Source: Lachnospiraceae bacterium
Lineage (GTDB): Bacteria; Bacillota; Clostridia; Lachnospirales; Lachnospiraceae
Direction: 5' to 3'
Assembly (NCBI GenBank): GCA_022510725.1
Contig: JAFLSW010000013.1
Coordinates: 1 to 56,244, forward strand
DNA length: 56,244 bases
Below, piece by piece: positions 42,352 to 50,823 of this stretch. Every line of letters starts with the position of its first letter. Positions within the stretch are counted from its first letter, which is position 1. The notes under the pieces were generated by a model. It was given only the letters and a program-made list of their open reading frames with translations, did no database searches and was not told the origin of the DNA. A program made the position numbers and the translations under genes.

Positions 42352-43647
42352 ATGAAAAAGAAAAAACAAGGAAAATTGTTTTTTTCTCTTGCAGCTCTGA
42401 CAGCATTGCCTATTATTGTTTTGGGCATGGTCTTGGTCGTAGTAGGAATAGAGAGCGTATCTGACGGTATGAAGATGGAGATTCAGGAATCTTTATCGGG
42501 TACTGCCAGAGAAACGGTAGCGCTGTATGCCCTTGCTTATTCGGATGATATCCGTATGGAAGGTGACCATTTTTACATGGGCGAGACGGAAATGACAGGA
42601 GAATATACACTGGCCGATCAGATTAAAATAAATACCGGAGCGGATATTACTATTTTCTGGAACGATACCCGAGTCATTACCACCATCAAGGATGAGGAAG
42701 GAAAAAGGGCAGTGGGTACAACGCTGGACAATAAAGATATCGTTGAGAATGTCCTCCGGGGCAGGGAATGTTATAATACCAGTGTTCCTGTACTGGACAA
42801 GACATATTATGGATACTATGTGCCTTTATATAGCGGTGACACGGTCTGCGGCATGGTCTTTGCCGGCAAGGCAAATGAAAGCGTTGAGGAAAGCGCACGC
42901 ACCATCACAACCAAGATCATACTGGTCTTTGTGCTGGCGTTGTTGATCGTGCTGGGAATCGCATCTGTTTATGCCAGAAGTATTGTCGTTGCCCTGAATA
43001 AGATCCGCAGTTACATAGGCAGTCTGGCGGAGAATGACTATAATGATGCAAAAATGCCTCAGTCCATCTTGAAAAGGAATGATGAGATTGGAGAAATGGG
43101 CCGATATGCCACAGAGGTGGGACGAAAGGTTAATGACCTGATTGCCAACGATGGTCTGACCAAGCTGTACAATCGTAGAGCGGGACGGGCTGCCCTGAGG
43201 GATCAGATGGAAAAGGTAGATGCACATCAGAGTGACCATGTTACCGTTGCCTTGGGCGATATCGACTTTTTTAAGCAGATCAATGACAGTTACGGACATG
43301 ATTGCGGCGATATGGTACTAGTCAAGATTTCTGAGATATTCAGAGATAAGTTGGAAAAGAAAGGTTTTCCTATCAGATGGGGCGGCGAAGAATTTTTGCT
43401 GGTCATAAACGGGGAAATGGAGAAAGCTTTGGAGATACTGGATGAGATCAGGAAAGAACTAAGCCAGACTCCCTTTACATATGAGGAGGAAGAAGAATTT
43501 TTTGTTACTCTTACCTTTGGCGTTGCCCAATACAAACAACGGACGACTCTGGATGAGCTGGTAAAACAGGCGGACGACCTTTTGTATGAGGGAAAAGCCC
43601 AGGGAAGAGACTGCGTTGTCAGCGCAGATAATTATCTGAACCATTAA
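42352..43647 (+). CDS. Membrane-bound diguanylate cyclase (Cache-HAMP-GGDEF)
   Basis: ATG 42352 is preferred over the earlier frame start because GAGGATAG precedes it. The 431-residue protein has helix 1 (about 8-30), an extracytoplasmic single-Cache-like domain (FYMGETEMTGEYTLADQ, GKRAVGTTLDN, YYGYYVPLYSGDTVCGMVFAG), helix 2 (about 188-205), a HAMP stretch and a GGDEF domain with the catalytic GGEEF at 344-348 and DIDFFKQIND. It would make cyclic di-GMP from two GTP after reading an outside ligand. The RxxD inhibitory site expected ahead of GGEEF is not seen. A strong terminator follows. Confidence 0.92.
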   Translation: MKKKKQGKLFFSLAALTALPIIVLGMVLVVVGIESVSDGMKMEIQESLSGTARETVALYALAYSDDIRMEGDHFYMGETEMTGEYTLADQIKINTGADITIFWNDTRVITTIKDEEGKRAVGTTLDNKDIVENVLRGRECYNTSVPVLDKTYYGYYVPLYSGDTVCGMVFAGKANESVEESARTITTKIILVFVLALLIVLGIASVYARSIVVALNKIRSYIGSLAENDYNDAKMPQSILKRNDEIGEMGRYATEVGRKVNDLIANDGLTKLYNRRAGRAALRDQMEKVDAHQSDHVTVALGDIDFFKQINDSYGHDCGDMVLVKISEIFRDKLEKKGFPIRWGGEEFLLVINGEMEKALEILDEIRKELSQTPFTYEEEEEFFVTLTFGVAQYKQRTTLDELVKQADDLLYEGKAQGRDCVVSADNYLNH

Positions 43648-43656
43648 GAACAGACC

Positions 43657-43690
43657 GATATATCCCATAATCTTTATGGGATATATCTTT
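43657..43690 (+). terminator. Intrinsic terminator after the diguanylate cyclase gene
   Basis: A perfect 14-base stem (GATATATCCCATAA at 43657-43670 with TTATGGGATATATC at 43674-43687) has a 3-base loop and TTT following. Confidence 0.75.
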
Positions 43691-43729
43691 GTATGAAAGC
43701 ATAAAGGAAAGGCAGAAAGGAGCTGTAAT

Positions 43730-46003
43730 ATGACGCGAAAAGAGATGGAAGAAATTGTTTCAAAAATGACCGTGGCAGAAAAAGCATCTCTGTGTTCAGG
43801 TGGAGATTTTTGGCACACAAAAGCGGTGGAGAGACTGGGCATACCGACTATGATGGTATCCGATGGGCCTCACGGACTGCGGAAGCAGAAACAGGAAGGA
43901 GATCACTTAGGAGTTAACGACAGTATTGTAGCAGTTTGTTATCCTGCAGGCTGTGCAACCGCAGCTTCCTTTGACAGAGAACTGTTAAAGGAAATGGGCG
44001 AAGCCCTGGGAACGGCATGTCAGGCAGAAGAGGTAGGGGTGATCTTAGGACCGGCAGTTAATATAAAACGCTCTCCTCTTTGCGGCAGAAACTTTGAATA
44101 CTATTCCGAGGATCCCTATTTGGCAGGTGAGATCGCCGCAAGCTATATCAAAGGCGTACAAAGCAAAAATGTAGGTACCAGCATCAAACATTTTATGGCA
44201 AATAGCCAGGAGACCCGCCGCATGAGTTCCGATTCCCAGATAGATGAAAGGACCATGCGGGAGATCTATATGCCTGCATTTGAAACGGCTGTAAAGGAAG
44301 CAAAACCCTGGACAGTCATGTGCTCTTACAATCGGATCAACGGCACCTATGCGGCTGAAAACAAAAAGCTGCTGACGGATGTGTTAAGAGAAGAATGGGG
44401 CTTTGACGGTTTTGTGGTCAGCGACTGGGGCGCAGTAAACGACAGGGCAGCAGGTATTAGGGCAGGACTTGATCTGGAAATGCCAGCATCCTTTGGCGTG
44501 AACGACAAACGAATTGAAGAAGCAGTTGCAGATGGTTCCCTGTCGGAAGAATTGTTGGATCAGGCAGTGATCCGAATATTGGAGATCGTATACCGCTTTG
44601 CGGAAAATCAGGACAAGAACGCTGTGTTTGATAAAGAAGCCCAGCATGCTTTAAGCAGACGGGTAGCAGAGGAATCTCTGGTGCTTTTGAAAAACGAAGG
44701 TATCCTTCCTCTGAAAAAAGATCAGAAACTGGCCTTTATCGGTCAGTATGCAAAGAAGCCCCGGTATCAGGGCGGGGGCAGCTCCCATATCAACAGCTAC
44801 AAAGTAACGGGCGCGCTGGAAATGGTAAAAGATCTGCCTAACATCACCTATGCCCGGGGATTTGATGATACAGAAGATGTCATAGACGAAGCCATGATCG
44901 CAGAAGCGGTAAAGGCAGCATCAGAGGCGGAAGCGGCAGTGATCTTTGCGGGTCTCCCCGATGCCTTTGAATCCGAAGGCTATGACAGGAGCCATATGCG
45001 GATGCCGGAAGGTCAAAATAAGCTGATCGAAGAAGTGGCGAAGGTACAGCCAAATGTGGTAGTGGTGCTGCATAACGGTTCTCCTGTGGAGATGCCATGG
45101 CTCTCCAAGGTAAAAGGTGTTCTGGAAGCCTATCTGGGTGGAGAAGCGGTAGGAGAAGCGGAATATGCCATTCTGTTCGGCGAAGTGAATCCCAGCGGCA
45201 AGCTGGCAGAAACCTTCCCATGCAAGCTGGAGGATAATCCTTCTTATTTATTCTACATTGGAGAAGGAGACAGGGTGGAATACAGAGAAGGTATCTTTGT
45301 AGGGTATCGTTATTATGACAAGAAAAAGATGGATGTGCTGTTCCCCTTCGGACATGGCTTAAGCTATACACAGTTTGCCTATTCGGATCTGACCCTGGAT
45401 AAATCTTCCATGAATGATACGGATGGCCTTACGGTTTCCTGTAAAGTAACCAATACGGGAAGCGTAGAAGGAAAAGAAGTGGTTCAGCTTTATGTAGCGG
45501 ATGTAGAAAGTGATGTGATCCGGCCTGAAAAAGAATTGAAGGGTTTTGAGAAGGTGGCATTAAAACCCGGCGAGACCAAGACTGTGACTTTTAAGCTGGA
45601 CAAACGGGCCTTTGCTTACTATAACGAACAGATCCGTGATTTTCATGTGGAAACGGGAGACTTTAAGATCCTGGTAGGCAGCTCTTCTAAAGATATTCGT
45701 TTGGAAGAAAAAGTCCATGTGACATCTACGGTGCAGCTTCCCAAAAACTATCATATGAATACTACCTTTGGGGATCTGTTAAAGGATGAAAGGGCGAGAG
45801 AATTTTTGGAGCCTTTGTACAAAGCATGCACTATGCTGGAAGCCTGCGATACCAATTCGGCCGAAAGCGGGTTGGGCAGTTCGTCCAAGGCAATGCAGGA
45901 TGCTATGATGGTATATATGCCTCTGCGGGCACTGATCAGTTTCCAAAACGGCTCCCTGGATTTTGATCAACTGCAGGAAGTACTGGATAAATTTAATAGC
46001 TGA
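43730..46003 (+). CDS. Glycoside hydrolase family 3 beta-glucosidase
   Basis: The 757-residue enzyme has the GH3 order: N-terminal barrel with MVSDGPHGLRKQ, the KRSPLCGRNFEYYSEDP segment, KHFMANSQE and nucleophile Asp232 in VVSDWGAVNDR, then the second domain with GQYAKKPRYQGGGSSHI, and a fibronectin-III-like C-terminal domain (SCKVTNTGSVEGKEVVQLY). About 100 further residues at the end are less typical. It has no signal peptide, so it likely works on imported oligosaccharides in the cytosol, releasing glucose or related sugars. GGAGCTGTA precedes ATG 43730. Confidence 0.93.
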   Translation: MTRKEMEEIVSKMTVAEKASLCSGGDFWHTKAVERLGIPTMMVSDGPHGLRKQKQEGDHLGVNDSIVAVCYPAGCATAASFDRELLKEMGEALGTACQAEEVGVILGPAVNIKRSPLCGRNFEYYSEDPYLAGEIAASYIKGVQSKNVGTSIKHFMANSQETRRMSSDSQIDERTMREIYMPAFETAVKEAKPWTVMCSYNRINGTYAAENKKLLTDVLREEWGFDGFVVSDWGAVNDRAAGIRAGLDLEMPASFGVNDKRIEEAVADGSLSEELLDQAVIRILEIVYRFAENQDKNAVFDKEAQHALSRRVAEESLVLLKNEGILPLKKDQKLAFIGQYAKKPRYQGGGSSHINSYKVTGALEMVKDLPNITYARGFDDTEDVIDEAMIAEAVKAASEAEAAVIFAGLPDAFESEGYDRSHMRMPEGQNKLIEEVAKVQPNVVVVLHNGSPVEMPWLSKVKGVLEAYLGGEAVGEAEYAILFGEVNPSGKLAETFPCKLEDNPSYLFYIGEGDRVEYREGIFVGYRYYDKKKMDVLFPFGHGLSYTQFAYSDLTLDKSSMNDTDGLTVSCKVTNTGSVEGKEVVQLYVADVESDVIRPEKELKGFEKVALKPGETKTVTFKLDKRAFAYYNEQIRDFHVETGDFKILVGSSSKDIRLEEKVHVTSTVQLPKNYHMNTTFGDLLKDERAREFLEPLYKACTMLEACDTNSAESGLGSSSKAMQDAMMVYMPLRALISFQNGSLDFDQLQEVLDKFNS

Positions 46004-46025
46004 TAGCTTATTCATATGCATAAAT

Positions 46026-46078
46026 AAAGGGCTGTTATGCCGGCTAAGTTTAGTCCGGCCACAGCCCTTTTTTTTATT
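46026..46078. terminator. Two-way terminator between beta-glucosidase and the opposing gene
   Basis: AAAGGGCTGT at 46026-46035 pairs with ACAGCCCTTT at 46061-46070, with an inner CCGG pairing, and eight T follow on the + strand. The minus strand also ends in a T-rich run. It overlaps the stop of the minus-strand gene. Confidence 0.85.
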
Positions 46079-46553
46079 ATTTTACCTGACTTACACCGGC
46101 CTTTTCCTTTGCTTTGGCCAATGCCTGTGCAAACATTCCCTTTTTCTTGGGAGGTTCTGCATTTTTGTTGTTGCGGTAGCCTCGTACCTCTGTAATGTAG
46201 ATACCACTGACCACTGCCTTTACTTCCTTCTTAACGGGAATGGAATCAAAAATCTTTTCGTCGGCAACCAGATTCATCACTTGAGGTCCCACCTTGACCT
46301 TAACGATGGGAAGCTTAGCCATCCGCATCAGCTTGGGGGTCTGGGTGATCACCGCCTGGGGTAGTCCCGAATCCTTTATCTTCATTCGCTTCTTATCAAT
46401 GATCAGCATAGATATGGTCTGTTTGTTTGCATCAATCTGTACCTGTTGTTCTTCCTGTCGTTTCTTTGCTTTCTTTCCAAGAAAATAAAGAGCAACACCG
46501 ATAGCAACCAGGATGACCAATGTCACGATCAATACGATCCATTTTGTATCCAT
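46077..46553 (-). CDS. Membrane-anchored protein of unknown function
   Basis: I start it at ATG 46553, behind AGGAGGGCTTTCC; the frame extends to 46820 but that part overlaps the next promoter and has no site. The 158-residue protein has one N-terminal membrane helix (residues 5-24, WIVLIVTLVILVAIGVALYF), a basic KKAKKRQEEQQ stretch, and a cytoplasmic domain of about 120 residues with many Lys and Val, for example SMLIIDKKRMKIKDSGLP and VVSGIYITEVRG. I do not recognise a family. It faces the beta-glucosidase gene. Confidence 0.7.
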   Translation of the reverse strand: MDTKWIVLIVTLVILVAIGVALYFLGKKAKKRQEEQQVQIDANKQTISMLIIDKKRMKIKDSGLPQAVITQTPKLMRMAKLPIVKVKVGPQVMNLVADEKIFDSIPVKKEVKAVVSGIYITEVRGYRNNKNAEPPKKKGMFAQALAKAKEKAGVSQVK

Positions 46554-46670
46554 GGAAAGCCCTCCTATATAAAACTTCATAAGCAGTATGTATTGTAACA
46601 TTCTTTCTATTAAAGTGCAAGAAAATCCCCGGATTTTCCTATTTTTAAGAAATTCAGGAGGCTGAAGGGG

Positions 46671-46699
46671 TTTACATAAACTGGCAGATGTGCTACACT
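46671..46699 (+). promoter_or_regulatory. Sigma-A promoter of the PPIase lipoprotein genes
   Basis: TTTACA at 46671-46676 and TACACT at 46694-46699 are 17 bases apart. The start codon of the first gene is 48 bases downstream. Confidence 0.65.
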
Positions 46700-46746
46700 G
46701 ATAATGGCTTGGATCATAGCCATAGAACCGATTGAGGAGTAAAAAA

Positions 46747-47913
46747 ATGAAGAAAAAAATATTAGCATCTGTTATTTGTGTCTTATTACTGGGCCTGCTT
46801 TGTGCCTGCGCTTCCGACAACTCGCCGGATCCTACAGAGCAGGAAGTACCTGTCGTGGATATAGACGAGCAAATGCAGGCGATCGATCCGGATCAATATG
46901 TTACCTTGGGCGATTATTATGACCTGCCTGCAGAGGTTGCATATTATACTTATTCAGAAGATGATGTACGGGTCTGTGTTGAAAATGAACTGAGTTTTTA
47001 TGTGCAATATTACGACCTATATGAATATGAAACAAATGTCAGTGCCAATACGGTAGAAAGCGGTTCTATAGTCAATATCGATTATGTGGGAAAAGTTGAT
47101 GATGTGGCCTTTGCCGGCGGTACTGCTGCAGGCCAGCATCTGCTGATCGGCTCCGGCAAATATATTCCGGGGTTTGAAGAAGGGCTGATAGATGCCAAGG
47201 TAGGCGATACGGTAGATCTGCATGTTACTTTCCCGGAAGGGTATGACAATACAGAGCTGGCAGGAAAGGATGCAGTCTTTACTGTTTCCGTTAATTCCAT
47301 TGAGATACAGGTCATGCCTGTGTTTACGGATGAATTGATCGCTTCCCTGAATCTGGGGGAAGAGATTGCTACCTATGATGATTATGTACAGTATATTCGT
47401 GATTACTTGGAAAAGTCCTGTAATGATGAAAATCAATATATGTTGGAGGATACTGTATGGGAAGCAGCATATTCTGTTTGCCAGGTAAGTGAACCCCCTG
47501 AATTTTTGGTCGACTTCTATCAAAATGATCTGGAAGAATATTTTGAAAGCTATGCAGCATACTATGGCATGGATCTGGAAACCTTTGTGGCACAGATGGG
47601 CATGACCATGGATGACTATGCTGTAAGGAACAAAGAATCCGCAGTGGACGAAGCAAAGATCGAGCTGGCTTATATGGCCATTGCCAAAGCGGAAGGCATT
47701 GAAGTAGATGATGCCAAGATGCAGGAAGTAGCCAATGAAGAGTATGCAGAATACGGATATCAATCTGCAGAGGACTTTGTGGAGAACATGGGTGCATTCA
47801 ATTTCCGTTCCTATGTAAGGCGGAAACTGGTTACAGAGCGTCTGGAAGAAGTCATTAACATTATCGAACTGGATCCGATACCTTATTTAAATTATGAGGA
47901 CGGACAGGAATAA
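46747..47913 (+). CDS. Trigger-factor-like FKBP peptidyl-prolyl isomerase lipoprotein
   Basis: ATG 46747 follows GAGGAGTAAAA. The 388-residue protein has a lipoprotein signal with Cys21 in LLCAC, a short acidic spacer, a helical segment like trigger factor, an FKBP domain (SIVNIDYVGKVDDVAFAGG, LLIGSGKYIPGFEEGLI), and a C-terminal helical chaperone part (FTDELIASLNLGEEIATYDDY through VRRKLVTERLEE). Trigger factor itself is cytosolic and binds ribosomes; here the ribosome-binding N-terminus is replaced by an export signal. It is predicted to help fold secreted proteins outside the membrane, PrsA-like in role. Confidence 0.88.
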   Translation: MKKKILASVICVLLLGLLCACASDNSPDPTEQEVPVVDIDEQMQAIDPDQYVTLGDYYDLPAEVAYYTYSEDDVRVCVENELSFYVQYYDLYEYETNVSANTVESGSIVNIDYVGKVDDVAFAGGTAAGQHLLIGSGKYIPGFEEGLIDAKVGDTVDLHVTFPEGYDNTELAGKDAVFTVSVNSIEIQVMPVFTDELIASLNLGEEIATYDDYVQYIRDYLEKSCNDENQYMLEDTVWEAAYSVCQVSEPPEFLVDFYQNDLEEYFESYAAYYGMDLETFVAQMGMTMDDYAVRNKESAVDEAKIELAYMAIAKAEGIEVDDAKMQEVANEEYAEYGYQSAEDFVENMGAFNFRSYVRRKLVTERLEEVINIIELDPIPYLNYEDGQE

Positions 47914-47940
47914 GCATTTACAGAATCGGCAGGTAAGAAA

Positions 47941-49062
47941 GTGAAATCATTCAAGAAAAAATGCAACAGGATGCTTCTGTTGGGGCTTGTCTCCCTTACC
48001 CTTTGGGGATGCGGAAGAATCAACCCCGATAAATATGTGACACTGGGCAGCTATGATACATTAACGGTTCAGGTTGACCGCTATACCTTTACAGAGGAAG
48101 ATCTGCAGCAGTTTGTCGAATATGAATTGTCCAGCTATATTGAAGTATTGGGCCTATATGAATATGACACCATCAGCGCCAATACGGTGGAAAACGACTC
48201 TATCGTAAATATTGACTATGTCATAACCCAGGATGGGGAAACTGTTGAAGGCAGCCAGATCACAGGGGAGCATCTGGTAATGGGAGAAGCAAATTCCAAT
48301 GGTTTTGAAGAACTGGTCGGAAAATCCGTAGGAGAAACGGTAGTGATAGAGTTTACCGGCACGGAAGAAGAAGCCCTTTATTTTGGTATCATGGATCCTG
48401 AGGAACATGAGATTCTCATATTGGTGACCATCAATGCCCTTGAAAGCCGAAAGGCGCCGGCGTTGGATGATGAGCTGATCGCAAGCATTGGCATGGAAGG
48501 CATTACCACCATGGAGCAATTTAAAGAAAGCTACAGGGAGTATCTTCAGGATTCCTGCGACAGCCAGAACCAGACTGCAAGAGAAGCAGCGATCTGGAAT
48601 GCGGTATACGATATCTGCGATGTCGGAGAACCGCCCCAGGAGCTGGTAGACAGATTTTATGAGAAAAAGAAACAGGACTTTATGGACTTTGTCAGCATTC
48701 TGGGAGACCAGGGCATGGATACTGCTGAAGCAGAGGCCTCCTATCTTGATGAGAATATTTTAGAACAGGCAAAGGAAGAAGCAAAAGCGGAGCTTGTTTG
48801 TCTGGCTATTGCCAAAAAAGAAGGAATCAAGATCACGGATAAGCAGCTTAAGGAGGCTGCGGAAGCGGAATACGAAAGCTACGGCTATGAATCCGCCCAG
48901 GCTATGATCGATGATATGGGAGAGGAAGAGTATCGTTCACAGGTTCTTAGAAAAGCGGTGCTGGAGCATCTTGGCAACATTGTTACCATCACAGACGGAA
49001 CCGTAAGCCCGGCGATCGTCATACCCGGAGCAGATGAGTCGGGAGAAACCGACCTGCAATAA
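47941..49062 (+). CDS. Second trigger-factor-like lipoprotein, FKBP domain degenerate
   Basis: The 373-residue protein starts at GTG 47941 with a lipoprotein signal ending at Cys24 (TLWGC). It is a paralogue of the previous gene: the DKYVTLGSYDTLTVQV start, SIVNIDYVITQDGETVEG, the closing DDELIASIGMEGITTMEQF, and the helical end. The FKBP active-site loop (GxxIPGFEE in the first copy) reads EANSNGFEELVG here, so isomerase activity may be lost. It follows the first copy by 27 bases, a tandem duplication in one transcript. Confidence 0.85.
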   Translation: MKSFKKKCNRMLLLGLVSLTLWGCGRINPDKYVTLGSYDTLTVQVDRYTFTEEDLQQFVEYELSSYIEVLGLYEYDTISANTVENDSIVNIDYVITQDGETVEGSQITGEHLVMGEANSNGFEELVGKSVGETVVIEFTGTEEEALYFGIMDPEEHEILILVTINALESRKAPALDDELIASIGMEGITTMEQFKESYREYLQDSCDSQNQTAREAAIWNAVYDICDVGEPPQELVDRFYEKKKQDFMDFVSILGDQGMDTAEAEASYLDENILEQAKEEAKAELVCLAIAKKEGIKITDKQLKEAAEAEYESYGYESAQAMIDDMGEEEYRSQVLRKAVLEHLGNIVTITDGTVSPAIVIPGADESGETDLQ

Positions 49063-49104
49063 TGAGAAACATGAAACCGCCACAACAGTAGAGGAAAAGA
49101 TTTC

Positions 49105-50430
49105 ATGAAAAAACGAATGCTAAGCGCTATACTGATCTTTGCTATGGGATTTTGCAGTTTTTGCAGACCGGTGTCTGCCACAACTGCAGATGATGTGCGC
49201 CAAGAACAGGAGAAAACAGAAGAACAGTTAGATGAGGTTGGAGAACGGATCGACAACATTGAGACCCAAAAGGAGATCGTGGCAGGTGAGATTACCCAGT
49301 TGGACAGCCAGCTGGTGGAGATTCTGACCAGTATCAGCATCTGCGAGGATGAGATCGCTGCCAAGGAAGATGAGATCGATCAGGTAAAGGATGAATTGAA
49401 AGAAGCAGAGCAGCGGGAACAGAAGCAGTATGAGGATATGAAGACCCGCATTCGTTTTATGTATGAAAAAGGAGATCAGGCTTACCTTCAGATCTTCTTA
49501 GAGGCCAGCAGCCTGCCGGATATGCTCAATAAGGCGACTTATGTGGAGAAGCTGTATGCATATGACAGAGAGCTTCTTTCGGAATATGAAAACACCAGAC
49601 AGGAAGTTATTTCTATTAAAGAAGAATTGGAACTGGAAGAAGCTGACCTGTTAAGCTCCCAAAGAGAGTTAAAGGAGCAGCAGGACTATTTGGAAAGGCT
49701 GATCGCAGAAAAGAGAGCCACGGTTGCCAATTTCGATTCCCAGTTGGCACAGGCAGAAAGAGAAGCAGCCAGCTATAAGGAAAAATTAAAACAGCAGAAT
49801 GAAGAGATCCGCCGTCTGGAAAAAGAAGAAAAAGAGCGGAAGGAAGAACTGGCAAGGGCACAAAAGGAAAAAGAAAAGGAACAGGAAAAACCTGAAAATA
49901 CCGTAACTACCGTAACGGGAGAACTGGCTAAAACAGATCCCGCTGACGGCAGCGCTCCTGCTGAGACTTCAAAGGCAGATGCCTCCGCTCAGACAAATAC
50001 TTCGGATCAGAGCGATACCGCCCAAAAGGATGCCGGCAATAGTGATAAATCCGAACCGGAAAAACCGGCAAGCAGCGCCGGCTCCAGCTTAGGACAGCAG
50101 ATCGCAGCCTACGGCTGTCAGTTTATCGGCAATCCCTATGTGTACGGAGGAACCAGTCTGACCAACGGAACGGACTGCTCCGGTTTTACCCAGGCGGTTT
50201 ATGCCCACTTTGGCATCAGCATCCCCAGGGATTCCACAAGCCAGCGGTTTGCAGGCAGAGAAGTCTCCTATGCGGAAGCACAGCCGGGAGATATCATCTG
50301 TTACGCGGGGCATGTAGGCATCTATATCGGAAACGGTCAGATCGTACATGCCAGCACGGAAAAAACCGGTATTAAGATCAGCAATGCTACCTATCGTACC
50401 ATTCTGTCTGTAAGAAGAATCGTAAATTAA
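49105..50430 (+). CDS. Secreted coiled-coil NlpC/P60 peptidoglycan hydrolase
   Basis: The 441-residue protein has a Sec signal (MKKRMLSAILIFAMGF with a site near SAT), a long coiled coil of about 230 residues (Glu/Gln/Leu/Arg-rich), a low-complexity Ser/Ala/Asp/Thr/Pro linker, and a C-terminal NlpC/P60 domain with Cys358 in TDCSGFTQAV, His403 in AGHVGIYI and His415 in QIVHAS. This is the PcsB-like architecture that opens the wall under control of an FtsEX-type partner. It cuts peptide stems of peptidoglycan. It follows the two lipoproteins by 42 bases, so the three may share a transcript. Confidence 0.92.
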   Translation: MKKRMLSAILIFAMGFCSFCRPVSATTADDVRQEQEKTEEQLDEVGERIDNIETQKEIVAGEITQLDSQLVEILTSISICEDEIAAKEDEIDQVKDELKEAEQREQKQYEDMKTRIRFMYEKGDQAYLQIFLEASSLPDMLNKATYVEKLYAYDRELLSEYENTRQEVISIKEELELEEADLLSSQRELKEQQDYLERLIAEKRATVANFDSQLAQAEREAASYKEKLKQQNEEIRRLEKEEKERKEELARAQKEKEKEQEKPENTVTTVTGELAKTDPADGSAPAETSKADASAQTNTSDQSDTAQKDAGNSDKSEPEKPASSAGSSLGQQIAAYGCQFIGNPYVYGGTSLTNGTDCSGFTQAVYAHFGISIPRDSTSQRFAGREVSYAEAQPGDIICYAGHVGIYIGNGQIVHASTEKTGIKISNATYRTILSVRRIVN

Positions 50431-50460
50431 TACTTACAGGACTATCCGCATGAAATCCTG

Positions 50461-50468
50461 CATAGAAT
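50461..50468 (+). promoter_or_regulatory. Candidate sigma-E -10 element of spoIIID
   Basis: CATAGAAT matches the sigma-E -10 consensus CATACAAT at 7 of 8 positions, 28 bases before the SpoIIID start. The -35 region is only a weak match. SpoIIID genes are known sigma-E targets. Confidence 0.45.
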
Positions 50469-50496
50469 GTAAAAAAGCTTTCTAAGGGGAATTCAT

Positions 50497-50757
50497 GTGA
50501 AAGAATATATTGAAGAGAGGGCCATAGGCGTTGCCAACTATATCATAGAAAACAACGCTACTGTCCGCCAGACCGCAAAACAGTTTGGCATCAGCAAGAG
50601 TACGGTACATAAGGATGTGACAGAACGACTTGTGCTGATCAATCCGGGGCTGGCAAAAAGCGCCAGAAAAGTCCTTGATGTCAATAAGTCTGAACGCCAT
50701 ATCCGCGGAGGTCTGGCCACCAAGGAAAAATATCTGCACCAGACAAGAATAAATTAG
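50497..50757 (+). CDS. spoIIID: Sporulation transcription factor SpoIIID
   Basis: The 86-residue protein starts at GTG 50497 behind AAGGGG. Its helix-turn-helix (ATVRQTAKQFGISKSTVHKD, within 20 residues) and the following VNKSERHIRGGLATKEKY stretch match SpoIIID closely. It tunes sigma-E-dependent transcription in the mother cell and leads to sigma-K. Its presence is the clearest sign that the organism forms spores. A hairpin closes the gene. Confidence 0.97.
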   Translation: MKEYIEERAIGVANYIIENNATVRQTAKQFGISKSTVHKDVTERLVLINPGLAKSARKVLDVNKSERHIRGGLATKEKYLHQTRIN

Positions 50758-50774
50758 AAATCAAAGGGAGGGAC

Positions 50775-50810
50775 GCCGGCAATGAGCATTCGTTGTCGGC
50801 ATTCGTTTTT
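50775..50810 (+). terminator. Intrinsic terminator after spoIIID
   Basis: GCCGGCAA at 50775-50782 pairs with TTGTCGGC at 50793-50800 (one G-T pair) and is followed by TTCGTTTTT. Confidence 0.7.
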
Positions 50811-50823
50811 GGGAGGAAAAAAT

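Noticed and set aside
46554-46820. N-terminal extension of the minus-strand gene at 46077
   Set aside because: The extension has no site, odd composition and overlaps the promoter of the lipoprotein genes; ATG 46553 has a strong AGGAGG site.
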